Position numbers and translations under genes: made by a program | The notes under the pieces: generated by a model | Told to the model about the DNA's origin: nothing | The model's database searches: none | What the model saw: only the letters and a program-made list of their open reading frames with translations | Shown: piece by piece, positions 33,040-43,207 of the stretch | Numbering within the stretch: the first letter of the stretch is position 1 | How the letters are laid out: every line of letters begins with the position of its first letter | Source: Streptomyces sp. CA-210063 | Lineage (GTDB): Bacteria > Actinomycetota > Actinomycetes > Streptomycetales > Streptomycetaceae | Reading direction: 5' to 3' | Length of the DNA: 64,000 nucleotides | Assembly (NCBI RefSeq): GCF_024612015.1 | Contig: NZ_CP102512.1 | Location: forward strand, 5,642,001-5,706,000

Positions 33040-33231
33040 CACCACCTCGGAGCGCTGGTCGCCTGCGGCCCGGTACGCCTGAACGACCTGGCCGCACGGC
33101 TCGACGCCACCCGGTGGCCGGACGAACCCACCGCTCCCGGCTGGTCGCAGGGCATGCGGCGGGGCTACGACCGTTACGGCGCCCAGGGTAGGGACGCAGA
33201 CGTCCGGGCCTTCTTCCGCCGCTTCCGCTGA
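33040..33231 (+). pseudogene. 3' fragment of an unidentified gene
   Basis: 64 codons with strong third-position GC bias (HHLGALVACGPVRLNDLAARLDATRW ... YDRYGAQGRDADVRAFFRRFR) end in TGA, but there is no start codon or ribosome-binding site. It looks like the C-terminal end of a gene whose front was lost. Product not recognised. Confidence 0.35.
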
Positions 33232-33477
33232 CAGTCGCCGTCACGCTCAGGTGTGAACAATGCCGACTGTCCGGTGGCTGAAACCGGTCATCTGGCTTTC
33301 GGGCTGTGGTCGTCAGTGGGGGCTGCGCTTGCCGCTTGATGGTTTCTTCAGGGGCTGTGTGGGGATTCTCTGCGTCACTTTTCGGTCACTCTTCAGTATT
33401 TGCGCAACATATACAGTTCGTCGCCTGGTTGGGGCGACATGTCTGCATGTGTGTGCCGTGAACGCGGGGAGGGGCAT
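33232..33477 (+). other. promoter region of the secreted-protein/ABC cluster
   Basis: AT-richer than its surroundings at 33370-33425 (TTTTCGGTCACTCTTCAGTATTTGCGCAACATATACAG), the probable promoter of the cluster starting at 33478. No start site can be fixed. Confidence 0.35.
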
Positions 33478-33942
33478 ATGAAGAGGATTCTGCTGACGTC
33501 GGGGCTCGTCGGGATTCTGGTGGTGGGGTCCGCTGTGCCGACCGTCGCCATTTCGGATGCCGGGGCGACGCCGTTGCCCGGGACGGGGGCGAGGGTTGAA
33601 GTCACTGCGTGGCAGTGCAACGCCTATACGGACAAGTGTTCCTTCAAGACGTCCACGAAGACCATGAAGGGCGGCGCGAAGTACCGGGTCAGCAAGATCA
33701 GCAATACGGCGACGGTGAAGGCCAACGGCTGGCAGGCGACGCTCGCGCTCAGCCCCAGCGGCACGCAGGTGAGTGAGAGCACCCGGCAGGTCAGTTGGAC
33801 GAACGAGAACACCTGGATCGCCGACATCAGCGGCATCGCCGACCCGGGAGGTTCGCTCAACACGAGCATCACCACCTGCTCCGACGGCGGTGCCTTCAAG
33901 TCAGGTGTCAAGGCGTTCGCTTCGGCCTGTGCCAACGACTGA
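33478..33942 (+). CDS. secreted four-cysteine protein, candidate exported toxin or antibacterial protein
   Basis: 154 residues. ATG at 33478 with GGGGAGGGG about five bases upstream. A Sec signal peptide, MKRILLTSGLVGILVVGSAV..., is likely cleaved near residue 25-30. The mature part has four Cys in two pairs (WQCNAYTDKCSF early, ITTCSDGGAFK and FASACAND at the end), suggesting two disulfides in a beta-rich domain rich in Ser/Thr. No family is recognised. It begins a tight cluster: the next gene starts three bases after its stop, then an ABC ATPase and a permease. Confidence 0.7.
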   Translation: MKRILLTSGLVGILVVGSAVPTVAISDAGATPLPGTGARVEVTAWQCNAYTDKCSFKTSTKTMKGGAKYRVSKISNTATVKANGWQATLALSPSGTQVSESTRQVSWTNENTWIADISGIADPGGSLNTSITTCSDGGAFKSGVKAFASACAND

Positions 33943-33945
33943 GCG

Positions 33946-35592
33946 GTGACTGAGCGCGTGGATCGTCGTGGCCGGGGCCTCATGGCCGTGGGGGTGGTGG
34001 CCGCCGCGGCGGCTCTCAGCGCGTCGGTGTTCGGTGGCGGGCCGGTGGATCGGCCCCAGCCGCCCGGTGGTGATCTGGCCGAGCAACTCGACGCCCTGCG
34101 CGGAGCGAACGACCTCGTACGTGCCACCCGCGCCGATGTGGGGCGTGATCCCGCGTTGTACCCGACCGCGTACGGGCGTCTGGAGGCTGCCCTCGCCGCT
34201 CGGCACCGAGGAGGCGGCGGGGCGGCCGATGTGCCCGACGTACCCGAGCTCCGGCACGCCGCGTTGGCCGACCTCGCCCGTACCGACGTCCTGGACACCC
34301 CGGCATGGCGGGCCCACTACGTGTGCCTCTCACTGACGGGATCCCCGGACTCCGAGGGGGCCGAGACCAACGGCGCGGCAACCGTCCTGGAACAGGCCGG
34401 GCTTCGCGAGCGGGCCGAGCGCGAGGCGTTCGGCTATCTGACCGCGCCGGACGAAGAGGACGACGCTCCGACCTCGCTCGCCACACGGGCTGCCTTCCTC
34501 CACACCCTGACCTGCCTGGGGCGTGACGGTGACGTGCCTCGGGCCGCGGTGGAGACGCTCGCGGCGGACACCGCTCGGGCCGAGCAGGCCGTGCCGGTGC
34601 TCTACGCGGTCGAGGCGCTGCGGGCCGTTGGTGTACGGGCTCGTGCGACAGGGGCTGTTCGGGGTGCCGATAGGTGGTTGGCGGCCGGTTGCACCGGCTT
34701 CGAGCCCATCCAGCGAGCCGCTCTGACCCTGCTGAGGCATCGGCTGACTCGGCAGACGCGTGTCTGCCTGATGCCTTACCTGAAGGACTCCGACACGCAG
34801 ACGCGATGGCTGGTCCGCCGTGCACTCACGGTCGGCGGCGACGGGGCCGACACCATCGCTGGTTCACTTCCCGCGCCGGTGGCGCGTGTCCGGTCCGACG
34901 GCCTCGTCGCCAAGTCGCCGACCCAACTGGGGACACTGACCGCCACGTACAACGCCGCGCGGGCCCTGACCGCCAGTGCCCAGCGGGAGCACACGCCGTA
35001 CTGGCTCAAGAGGCGGCTGACGCGGATGGGCTCGGACGCCGGTCTCGAACCGTCCGACCGGCTGCTGCTCGCCATGATTTGCCATCGACTGGCCCTGAAC
35101 TGCGGGCCCCAGGCCGAGAAGGGGATCGCGGAGGCGGCTCGGCTGGGGGTGCCGGCACGTCTGACGACGGCGAACGAGCGTGGTTGGTACGGCGCCCTGG
35201 CCGCGCGCGCGGAGTTCGGGCTGGGCTGTGGGCGTACGGCCGTCGAGGTGCCGGACGGCGAGGGCGGGGCCGCGCTGTCGGCCCGTTCTCTGCGCATCGT
35301 CGTGGTGCTCGCGGATGCCGGGTGTACGGCTCAGGCGGAACGGCTCACCGAAGGGACCGATCTTGTCGCCCAGGCCCGGAAGGCGCTGCGAGAGGGGGAC
35401 CTGGTGACCGCCTCGGACGCGGTCCAAGCGGCGCTCGTCTCCGAGCAGAGCATTCCGCAGGAACTGTGGGACGAGCTGCCGGGGCTTCTTCAGCGCTACC
35501 GCGACGCGAACTTCCCCGACCTGTACGCCGCCTCGCCGGGCGGCACCGCTTCGGCGGACGCCACCAGGGCCGCGTACTACCTCCTCGCCTGA
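33946..35592 (+). CDS. signal-anchored helical-repeat protein of unknown function
   Basis: 548 residues, GTG at 33946, three bases after the upstream stop. The N-terminus GRGLMAVGVVAAAAALSASVFGGG is a signal peptide or anchor. The rest is helical and Ala/Leu/Arg-rich, with repeated pairs of helices (e.g. ATRAAFLHTLTCLGRDGDVPRAAVETLAAD, LLLAMICHRLALNC) resembling TPR or HEAT-like solenoids. Several Cys are scattered. No catalytic motif. The position suggests it works with the small secreted protein, for instance as immunity, receptor or export partner; this is inference. Confidence 0.7.
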   Translation: MTERVDRRGRGLMAVGVVAAAAALSASVFGGGPVDRPQPPGGDLAEQLDALRGANDLVRATRADVGRDPALYPTAYGRLEAALAARHRGGGGAADVPDVPELRHAALADLARTDVLDTPAWRAHYVCLSLTGSPDSEGAETNGAATVLEQAGLRERAEREAFGYLTAPDEEDDAPTSLATRAAFLHTLTCLGRDGDVPRAAVETLAADTARAEQAVPVLYAVEALRAVGVRARATGAVRGADRWLAAGCTGFEPIQRAALTLLRHRLTRQTRVCLMPYLKDSDTQTRWLVRRALTVGGDGADTIAGSLPAPVARVRSDGLVAKSPTQLGTLTATYNAARALTASAQREHTPYWLKRRLTRMGSDAGLEPSDRLLLAMICHRLALNCGPQAEKGIAEAARLGVPARLTTANERGWYGALAARAEFGLGCGRTAVEVPDGEGGAALSARSLRIVVVLADAGCTAQAERLTEGTDLVAQARKALREGDLVTASDAVQAALVSEQSIPQELWDELPGLLQRYRDANFPDLYAASPGGTASADATRAAYYLLA

Positions 35593-35712
35593 CCTGCCTG
35601 GCCTGCCTGGCCTGCCTGGTCTGTTTCGCCTGTTCGACCCTTCAGAGCCCGCGGCCCTCGCCTCCTGGCCCCACCCGGTTTCCGTCCCCCCACTCCAGAA
35701 GGACACCGTCAT

Positions 35713-36483
35713 ATGAACACCGCCTCCCCACCCGCCGTCGTAGCCGAAGGCCTGGCCTTCGGTTACGCGTCCGGCGGTGGTCTGACCCGTGCGGATCTCA
35801 CTCTCGACGCGGGAACGACGGCTGCCGTCGAAGGGCCGTCCGGTTCCGGCAAGAGCACCCTGCTCGCCCTGCTCGGACTGATCCTGTCGCCGGCCGCGGG
35901 CTCCTTGCACATCACCGGCAAGGACACCGGGGCGCTGGCCGCGGCCGACCGGGATCTGCTGCGGCGGCGGTCGATCGGCATCGTTCTGCAGGATCTCGGG
36001 CTGCTGCCCTTCCTCAACGCGTGGGAGAACGTGGCCGCCGCCTTCGGCCCCCGGCTCGCCCGGCACCGTAGGGAGGCCCGGGCGCTGCTCGGTGACCTCG
36101 GTATGGAGGACTTGGCCGACTCCCGGGTCACCGAACTCTCGGGTGGGCAGCGGCAACGTATCGCCGTGGCACGGGCGGCCGTGAAGCAGCCGGTGCTCAT
36201 CCTGGCCGACGAGCCGACCTCGGGCCTCGACCCCAGGACGGCGAACTCGGTGATGGACGCGTTGCGTTCGTGCGCGGAGCGGGGCGCGGCCGTGCTGCTC
36301 GTCACGCATGACGCGGCCGTCGCCGGGACCTGTGACCAGCGGCATGTGCTCGACGGGGGAGTGCTGTCCGCCGTTCCCCGGCAGAACGCCCGTGAGGAGA
36401 GCCTCGGGAACAGCCGTGAGGAGAGCCTCGGGAACAGCCGTGAGGAGGGCCTTGAGGATGCCCGTGAGGAGAGCCTCGGATGA
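35713..36483 (+). CDS. ABC transporter ATP-binding protein (LolD/MacB type)
   Basis: 256 residues, ATG at 35713 with AGAAGGA nine bases upstream. Walker A GPSGSGKST, Q-loop VLQDLGLLPFLNAWENV, signature ELSGGQRQR, Walker B VLILADEPTSGLD, His switch VTHD. The last ~30 residues are tandem REESLGNS-type repeats encoded by 24-bp DNA units, an unusual acidic tail. Its stop overlaps the permease start (ATGA), so the two form one transporter. Confidence 0.92.
   Translation: MNTASPPAVVAEGLAFGYASGGGLTRADLTLDAGTTAAVEGPSGSGKSTLLALLGLILSPAAGSLHITGKDTGALAAADRDLLRRRSIGIVLQDLGLLPFLNAWENVAAAFGPRLARHRREARALLGDLGMEDLADSRVTELSGGQRQRIAVARAAVKQPVLILADEPTSGLDPRTANSVMDALRSCAERGAAVLLVTHDAAVAGTCDQRHVLDGGVLSAVPRQNAREESLGNSREESLGNSREEGLEDAREESLG
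36391..36480 (+). repeat. 24-bp tandem repeat inside the ATPase gene
   Basis: Units beginning CGTGAGGAGAGCCTCGGGAA, 24 bp each: two identical, one diverged, one partial, all in frame and encoding REESLGNS-like octapeptides. A slippage-prone minisatellite likely to vary in copy number between strains. Confidence 0.85.
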
Positions 36484-37685
36484 GTCGTTGGAGTCTGTAC
36501 ACGTGGACGCGTGACGGGCGTTCGCTGCGCAGGGCCTTGCCGACGCTCACGGTTCTGGCCGCGTTGCTGACCACGTCCGCGGGGGTGGCGGCCGGGGCCG
36601 CCGGTGCCGTCGAGCGGGACGTACTGGGGTCGGGCGGCCTCACCCAGATCGAACTCTCCTCGTTCGAGGGTGACGCGTCGGTCCGCCCGCTCACCACCTC
36701 GGCTCTGCGGGACGCCGGGCAGGTATCCGGTGTACGGCAGGTCGTCGCCGACTACCCGTCCGTGCTGTATGCCGAGGAGGACGGGACGTATGACTTGGCC
36801 GCCCACACGCTGACGCCGGGGGACGATCTGCCCGCCGTGAAGGGGAAGGTTCCGGCGGCTTCCGAAGGGCTCGGTCGGGACCAGGTGGTGCTGCCGGCCA
36901 CCGCGCAGGGGACCGACTTCGCGCCGCTCCTCGGCCGTACCGTGGCCTTCGGGTACACGAAGGCCACGGGTGTGGCGTCCGGCACCACCCAGATCATCAA
37001 GCTGAAGGTCATCGCCCTCTACGACCCCTCCTGGCAGGCCGACGGGCCCGACGTGGCCTATGTGTCCGAGGACACGGCCGCGCTGCTGGCCGCGGCACGG
37101 GCCGGGCAGACGCCGGAGACCTTCCGGGCGAGGGAGGGTGCGCGGTCCGCCGTCGTGCTGGTCGGGCATCAGAAGCAGGTGGCCGCCGTCACCGAGTCGC
37201 TTCAGAGGGACGGGTTCTCGGCGTCTCCGGTGTCCGATCGCGTACGTAACCTGCCCGGTCTCTTCGGGTTGGCGGATCTCGCGATGCGGGTCGGGGTGCT
37301 GGTTCTGGCGGTGGGTGCCGTCGCGCTCGGGGTGGTTCGGGCGGCGGACAGTACGCGGGCGAGGGTCGGGCAGTTCGCCGTTCTGCGGATCCTCGGGTCC
37401 GGGCGGCCCGAGCTGCGGCGGATCCTGCTCGGTGAGGCCATGCTCTCCGGCGGGGCGGCCGGTGTACTGGGTGTGGTCGTCGGTACGTGTGCGTCCGTGG
37501 GGTTGGCCGGTCCGCTCAGCGATCTGCTCGGACTGCCCATCGCCCGCACGGACGCCCTGCCCGGACCGGCCTGGGTGGCCGCGGCGCTGTTGATGCCCGC
37601 CGTCGGTCTGGCCGCCGGCACCCTCCTCGGCAGCCGCGAGGTCCTCCGCCGGGACCCCTACCTCACGGCACGGGCCCACAGTTGA
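36480..37685 (+). CDS. FtsX/MacB-type ABC permease
   Basis: 401 residues, ATG overlapping the ATPase stop. First membrane helix TLTVLAALLTTSAGVAAGAAG, then an extracellular domain of about 200 residues, then three helices (MRVGVLVLAVGAVALGVV, AGVLGVVVGTCASVGLAG, AALLMPAVGLAAGTLLG) as in FtsX/MacB permeases. Such mechanotransmission transporters move lipoproteins, peptides or toxins, or signal to wall hydrolases, without classical substrate import. The substrate may be the secreted protein at 33478. Confidence 0.85.
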   Translation: MSRWSLYTWTRDGRSLRRALPTLTVLAALLTTSAGVAAGAAGAVERDVLGSGGLTQIELSSFEGDASVRPLTTSALRDAGQVSGVRQVVADYPSVLYAEEDGTYDLAAHTLTPGDDLPAVKGKVPAASEGLGRDQVVLPATAQGTDFAPLLGRTVAFGYTKATGVASGTTQIIKLKVIALYDPSWQADGPDVAYVSEDTAALLAAARAGQTPETFRAREGARSAVVLVGHQKQVAAVTESLQRDGFSASPVSDRVRNLPGLFGLADLAMRVGVLVLAVGAVALGVVRAADSTRARVGQFAVLRILGSGRPELRRILLGEAMLSGGAAGVLGVVVGTCASVGLAGPLSDLLGLPIARTDALPGPAWVAAALLMPAVGLAAGTLLGSREVLRRDPYLTARAHS

Positions 37686-37715
37686 CGGCAGGGCGGCGGA
37701 GCTGACGCCGAGCGT

Positions 37716-37759
37716 GCGGAGGCAGAGCGGAGGCAGAGCGGAGGCAGAGCGGAGGCAGA
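37716..37759 (+). repeat. 11-bp tandem repeat
   Basis: Four head-to-tail copies of GCGGAGGCAGA between the permease and the kinase. Non-coding minisatellite. Confidence 0.8.
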
Positions 37760-37922
37760 GGGGAGACAGCCTCGGCGTACGGCTCACGTCGAAGAACGGG
37801 AACCTTCGCGTCCGTCTGCCGCGTCCGACCGCACAGTGAGGTGCGGATTCCGTGTGTGGCGGACATCATGGACGAGATGGCATCCGGGGGGCCGAAAGCC
37901 CTCAGGTGGGGCAGGGGGGCCC

Positions 37923-40295
<2,373 letters not shown>

Positions 40296-40457
40296 ACATC
40301 CCCGCCCAGCGGTGAGCCGCGCTTTCACCCGCCCCGGGGTGTAACGAGCCACACCCCGGAGGGAAGGTCGGCGCGACCGCCGACCATCTCCCGTCCCAGG
40401 GCCGTCGGACGGGACAGTAAGAGGGAGGGGAGAGCGGTGTGAGGAAAGGAACGGCTG

Positions 40458-41024
40458 GTGATCGAGGCGGAGTTGAAGGCGCGGGTCCGCGCGCCGGAGG
40501 CGGTCGCGCGGGCGCTCGACGAGCGGGCCGAGGGCCGGTCCGAGACGTACCAGGACACGTACTACGACCTGCCGGACGGCAGCCTGCGCGCGCGGGACGA
40601 GGAACTGCGGCTGCGGTTCGTGGTCGATCGTGGCACGGGCGACCGGCGGACCCTGCTCACCTTCAAGGCGGCCGTGGTGGACGAGGCGTCCGGTTCGAAG
40701 CCCGAGTACGAGACGCGGGTGGGCGACTCACAGATCGCGCACGCCATCCTGGAGCACCTCGGCTACGTACCGGCGATCGTGTTCGAGAAGCGGTGCCGCA
40801 GCCATGCCTTCGAGGCGTACGGCCGGCAGCTGCTCGCCACCCTCGTACGGGTCCCCGAGCTGGACGGCACGTTCCTGGAGGTCGAGACCCTGGTCCAGGA
40901 GGAATCCGAGCTCACCGCGGCCCTCGACGACATCCGCTCGGTACTCGCCGACCTCGGCATCACCCCGGAGGACCTCACCCGCGAGCTCTACACGGACGCG
41001 GTGGCGGCGGCCCGCAGCGCCTGA
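40458..41024 (+). CDS. CYTH-domain protein (class IV adenylate cyclase / triphosphatase-like)
   Basis: 188 residues, GTG at 40458, AAAGGA about ten bases upstream. N-terminal IEAELKARV carries the ExExK signature; DTYYDLPDGSLRARDEELRLRF, LLTFKAAV, EYETRV, VFEKRCRSHAF, LEVETLV and LTRELYTDAV supply the charged tunnel lining of the CYTH fold. It annotates commonly as class IV adenylate cyclase, but many bacterial members hydrolyse inorganic triphosphate or ThTP; activity cannot be told from sequence. Confidence 0.85.
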   Translation: MIEAELKARVRAPEAVARALDERAEGRSETYQDTYYDLPDGSLRARDEELRLRFVVDRGTGDRRTLLTFKAAVVDEASGSKPEYETRVGDSQIAHAILEHLGYVPAIVFEKRCRSHAFEAYGRQLLATLVRVPELDGTFLEVETLVQEESELTAALDDIRSVLADLGITPEDLTRELYTDAVAAARSA

Positions 41025-41032
41025 TCAGGGGG

Positions 41033-41095
41033 TACAGACATCAGGGGAGTACAGGGGTACAGACATCAGGGGAGTACAGACATCAGGAGAGTGTG
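41033..41095 (+). repeat. short imperfect tandem repeats
   Basis: GGGGTACAGACATCA / GGGGAGTACAGACATCAG-type words repeat three to four times between the CYTH gene and the tRNA-fMet terminator. Confidence 0.7.
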
Positions 41096-41105
41096 TACAA
41101 ACACC

Positions 41106-41140
41106 TGGGGCCCGGAATCCTTGTCGGATTCCGGGCCCCA
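41106..41140 (-). terminator. terminator of tRNA-fMet (bidirectional)
   Basis: TGGGGCCCGGAATCC (41106-41120) and its perfect complement (41126-41140) with loop TTGTC, ten bases past the tRNA 3' end. It could also end the CYTH gene transcript on the + strand. Confidence 0.85.
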
Positions 41141-41149
41141 GGCCTTGAG

Positions 41150-41223
41150 TAGCGGGGACAGGATTTGAACCTGCGACCTCTGGGTTATGAGCCCAGCGAG
41201 CTACCGAGCTGCTCCACCCCGCG
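41150..41223 (-). tRNA. initiator tRNA-fMet (CAU)
   Basis: A 74-nt minus-strand cloverleaf: 5' CGCGGGG with an unpaired C1 opposite U72, the anticodon stem CTGGG/CCCAG carrying the three consecutive G-C pairs of initiators, loop CTCATAA with anticodon CAT. The C1 mismatch and GGG/CCC pairs mark it as an initiator rather than an elongator. Confidence 0.95.
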
Positions 41224-41301
41224 TCGTTGAAACCAGTGTACGCCATCCGCGGGACCCCAAGCACACGGGTTAACGACGACCGCCGATCACCACGGATTCA
41301 C

Positions 41302-42459
41302 TCAGCCCACCAAGTGGTTGTTGGGTGCCTTCGCCCGCTCCTCGTACTCCGGCAGGACGACGACGTCGGCCCCCTCCGCCGAGAGCACCGCATTGCCGAC
41401 GGCGGCGTCCGCGACGAAGGTGTCCGGCTCGCGCCAGGCGGTGACGACGCGGCGTACGCCCGCCTCGAGGACGAGCCGCGCGCAGGGCGCGGGGCGGGAG
41501 GCGCGGCGGGCGCACGGTTCCAGGCTGCTGTAGACCGTGGCGGAGGCGAGGCGCGGGTCGGCGGGGTCGAGCTTGGCGAGGGCGGCCTCCTCGGCGTGGA
41601 CGACGGGGTCGCCGTCCTCGCGGGAGTGCCCGCGCGCCAGTTCCGTACCGTTCTCGGCGACCACGACCGCGCCCACGCTGAACGCGGTCCGCGAGGGCGG
41701 GCACTCGGCGGCCAGGTCGCACGCCAGTGCCAGCCAGTGCCGGTCGGCGGCGGAGACGGCAGGGCCGGTGCCGGGGACGGTGGGGACGTACCGGATGAGG
41801 ACGACGTCGCCGACCGGCCGGGTCTCCAGCAGGCGCAGCCGGCTCTTCGGTCCGCCGGGGTACGCGCCCGTGCCGAACATGCGCGGCGCGTCCGACTCGC
41901 CCACGAACACCGGGGCGACGGCCAGTTGCAGTTCGTCCGCGAGGCCCTGCTGGAGCAGCTGGGTGTGCACGCGGCCACCGCCCTCGACCATGAGGCGCCG
42001 GATGCCGCGTACGTCTCCGAGGTGGTCGAGGACGGCCGTCCACTCCAGGTCGGGGCCGAGGGACACCACGTCCACGCCGTTGGGTCCGGCCGGCAGGCCC
42101 AGCCCGCGCAGCCGTTCCGCACCCTTGTCCGTCGTGTACACGGCCTTCTCGCCGCCCGTGTGCCAGAACTGGGCCGCCGGATCCAGATCGCCGGACGCGC
42201 TGACCGTGACCTTCAGCGGGTACTCCGGGAGCCCGGCGGCGACGCGGGCCGCGCGGCGCTCGGGGGAGTTGACCAGCAGCCGGGGGTTGTCGGTGCGCAG
42301 GGTGCCGGCGCCGATCAGGATGGCGTCGCTGGCCGCGCGCACCTCGTCGACCCGGTCGAAGTCGGCCGGGCCCGAGAGCAGCAGCCGTTCGGGCCCGGTG
42401 TCGTCCAGAAAGCCGTCGAGGGAGACGGCGGCGGACAACAGGACGTAGGGCTGGGGCAT
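41302..42459 (-). CDS. RibD-like fusion: N-terminal reductase, C-terminal deaminase
   Basis: 385 residues, ATG at 42459. Residues 1-225 are a RibD_C/DHFR-like reductase (PYVLLSAAVSLDGFLDD, ASDAILIGAGTLRTDNPRLLV, MVEGGGRVHTQLLQQGLADEL). Residues 240-385 are a cytidine-deaminase-fold domain (FSVGAVVV, VVHAEEAAL, SSLEPCARRASRPAPC) with the zinc-binding His and Cys. The domain order is the reverse of classical RibD (deaminase-reductase). Substrate likely a pyrimidine of flavin or deazaflavin metabolism, given GTP cyclohydrolase II nearby. Divergent from the MarR gene. Confidence 0.85.
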   Translation of the reverse strand: MPQPYVLLSAAVSLDGFLDDTGPERLLLSGPADFDRVDEVRAASDAILIGAGTLRTDNPRLLVNSPERRAARVAAGLPEYPLKVTVSASGDLDPAAQFWHTGGEKAVYTTDKGAERLRGLGLPAGPNGVDVVSLGPDLEWTAVLDHLGDVRGIRRLMVEGGGRVHTQLLQQGLADELQLAVAPVFVGESDAPRMFGTGAYPGGPKSRLRLLETRPVGDVVLIRYVPTVPGTGPAVSAADRHWLALACDLAAECPPSRTAFSVGAVVVAENGTELARGHSREDGDPVVHAEEAALAKLDPADPRLASATVYSSLEPCARRASRPAPCARLVLEAGVRRVVTAWREPDTFVADAAVGNAVLSAEGADVVVLPEYEERAKAPNNHLVG

Positions 42460-42533
42460 GGACGCGCTCCCTGACGGTGACCGTGATGGCGGTGGGCTTG
42501 GTTCAAGTTTTAAACAATAACTACACTGTACGT
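42460..42533. promoter_or_regulatory. divergent promoter between the RibD-like and marR genes
   Basis: A 74-bp AT-rich gap containing GGTTCAAGTTTTAAACAATAAC. The TTCAAG...TTTAAAC words resemble a degenerate half of the TGCTTSAAATYTGAAGCA operators found downstream of marR, so the regulator may act here on both divergent genes. Confidence 0.5.
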
Positions 42534-43061
42534 ATGACGACCCGCTGGCTCACCCCCGAGGAACAGCGTGCCTGGCGCGCCTACGTGGCCGCGAGCTCCC
42601 TCCTGGAGGACGCGCTCGACCGGCAGCTTCAGCAGGAAGCCGGTCTGCCGCACCTCTACTACTCCGTGCTGTCCGCCCTCTCCGAGGCGCCGGACCGCCG
42701 GATGCGGATGACCGATGTCGCCGAGCGCCTGAAGATCACGCGCAGCCGTCTGACGTACGCCGTGACCCGGCTGGAGAAGGACGGCGTGGTGCGGCGCGAG
42801 GACTGCCAGTGGGACAAGCGGGGCAGTGTCGCCGTGCTCACCGACGAGGGCATGGCCCTGCTGGAGCGGACGGCGCCGGGCCATGTCGAGACGGTCCGCA
42901 AGGCCGTCTTCGACCACCTCAGCCCCGAGCAGATCGGCCAGTTCGAGGAGATCTGCGCGTCCATCGCGACGGCGATCCAGGGCGGCGCTCCCCGGGCCAC
43001 CGGCTCCGACGACCTGCCGTGGCGCCGCCGTGCGTGTCCGTCGAGCCAGGCCGGTCAGTAG
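42534..43061 (+). CDS. MarR-family regulator
   Basis: 175 residues, ATG at 42534, no clear ribosome-binding site (possibly leaderless). A MarR winged helix: LYYSVLSALSEAPDRRMRMTDVAERLKITRSRLTYAVTRLEKDGVVRREDCQWDKRGSVAVLTDEGMALLERTAPGHVETVRKAVFDHLSPEQIGQFEEI shows the recognition helix and wing with DKRG. It lies between a divergent RibD-like gene and ribA, so control of this flavin-related module is the natural inference. Confidence 0.88.
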   Translation: MTTRWLTPEEQRAWRAYVAASSLLEDALDRQLQQEAGLPHLYYSVLSALSEAPDRRMRMTDVAERLKITRSRLTYAVTRLEKDGVVRREDCQWDKRGSVAVLTDEGMALLERTAPGHVETVRKAVFDHLSPEQIGQFEEICASIATAIQGGAPRATGSDDLPWRRRACPSSQAGQ

Positions 43062-43113
43062 GCCCACCGCGAGTTCCCTGTGTTGCGGGAATGTGAGGCA
43101 CCTCAAAACGGGT

Positions 43114-43131
43114 TGCTTGAAATTTGAAGCA
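43114..43131. promoter_or_regulatory. MarR-type operator 1
   Basis: TGCTTGAAATTTGAAGCA: an 18-bp palindrome with one mismatched pair, 77 bp before the ribA ATG. Related to operator 2, which begins 43 bp downstream. Confidence 0.6.
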
Positions 43132-43156
43132 GGGGTTAGAGTCCTGCCGAGCGTGG

Positions 43157-43174
43157 TGCTTCAAATCTGAAGCA
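43157..43174. promoter_or_regulatory. MarR-type operator 2
   Basis: TGCTTCAAATCTGAAGCA: same motif as operator 1, again with a single mismatched pair, 33 bp before the ribA ATG. Spacing of 43 bp places the two sites four helical turns apart, allowing cooperative binding. Confidence 0.62.
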
Positions 43175-43207
43175 CGGCGGCACCCGCACCAGGACCGGAG
43201 AACCCGC

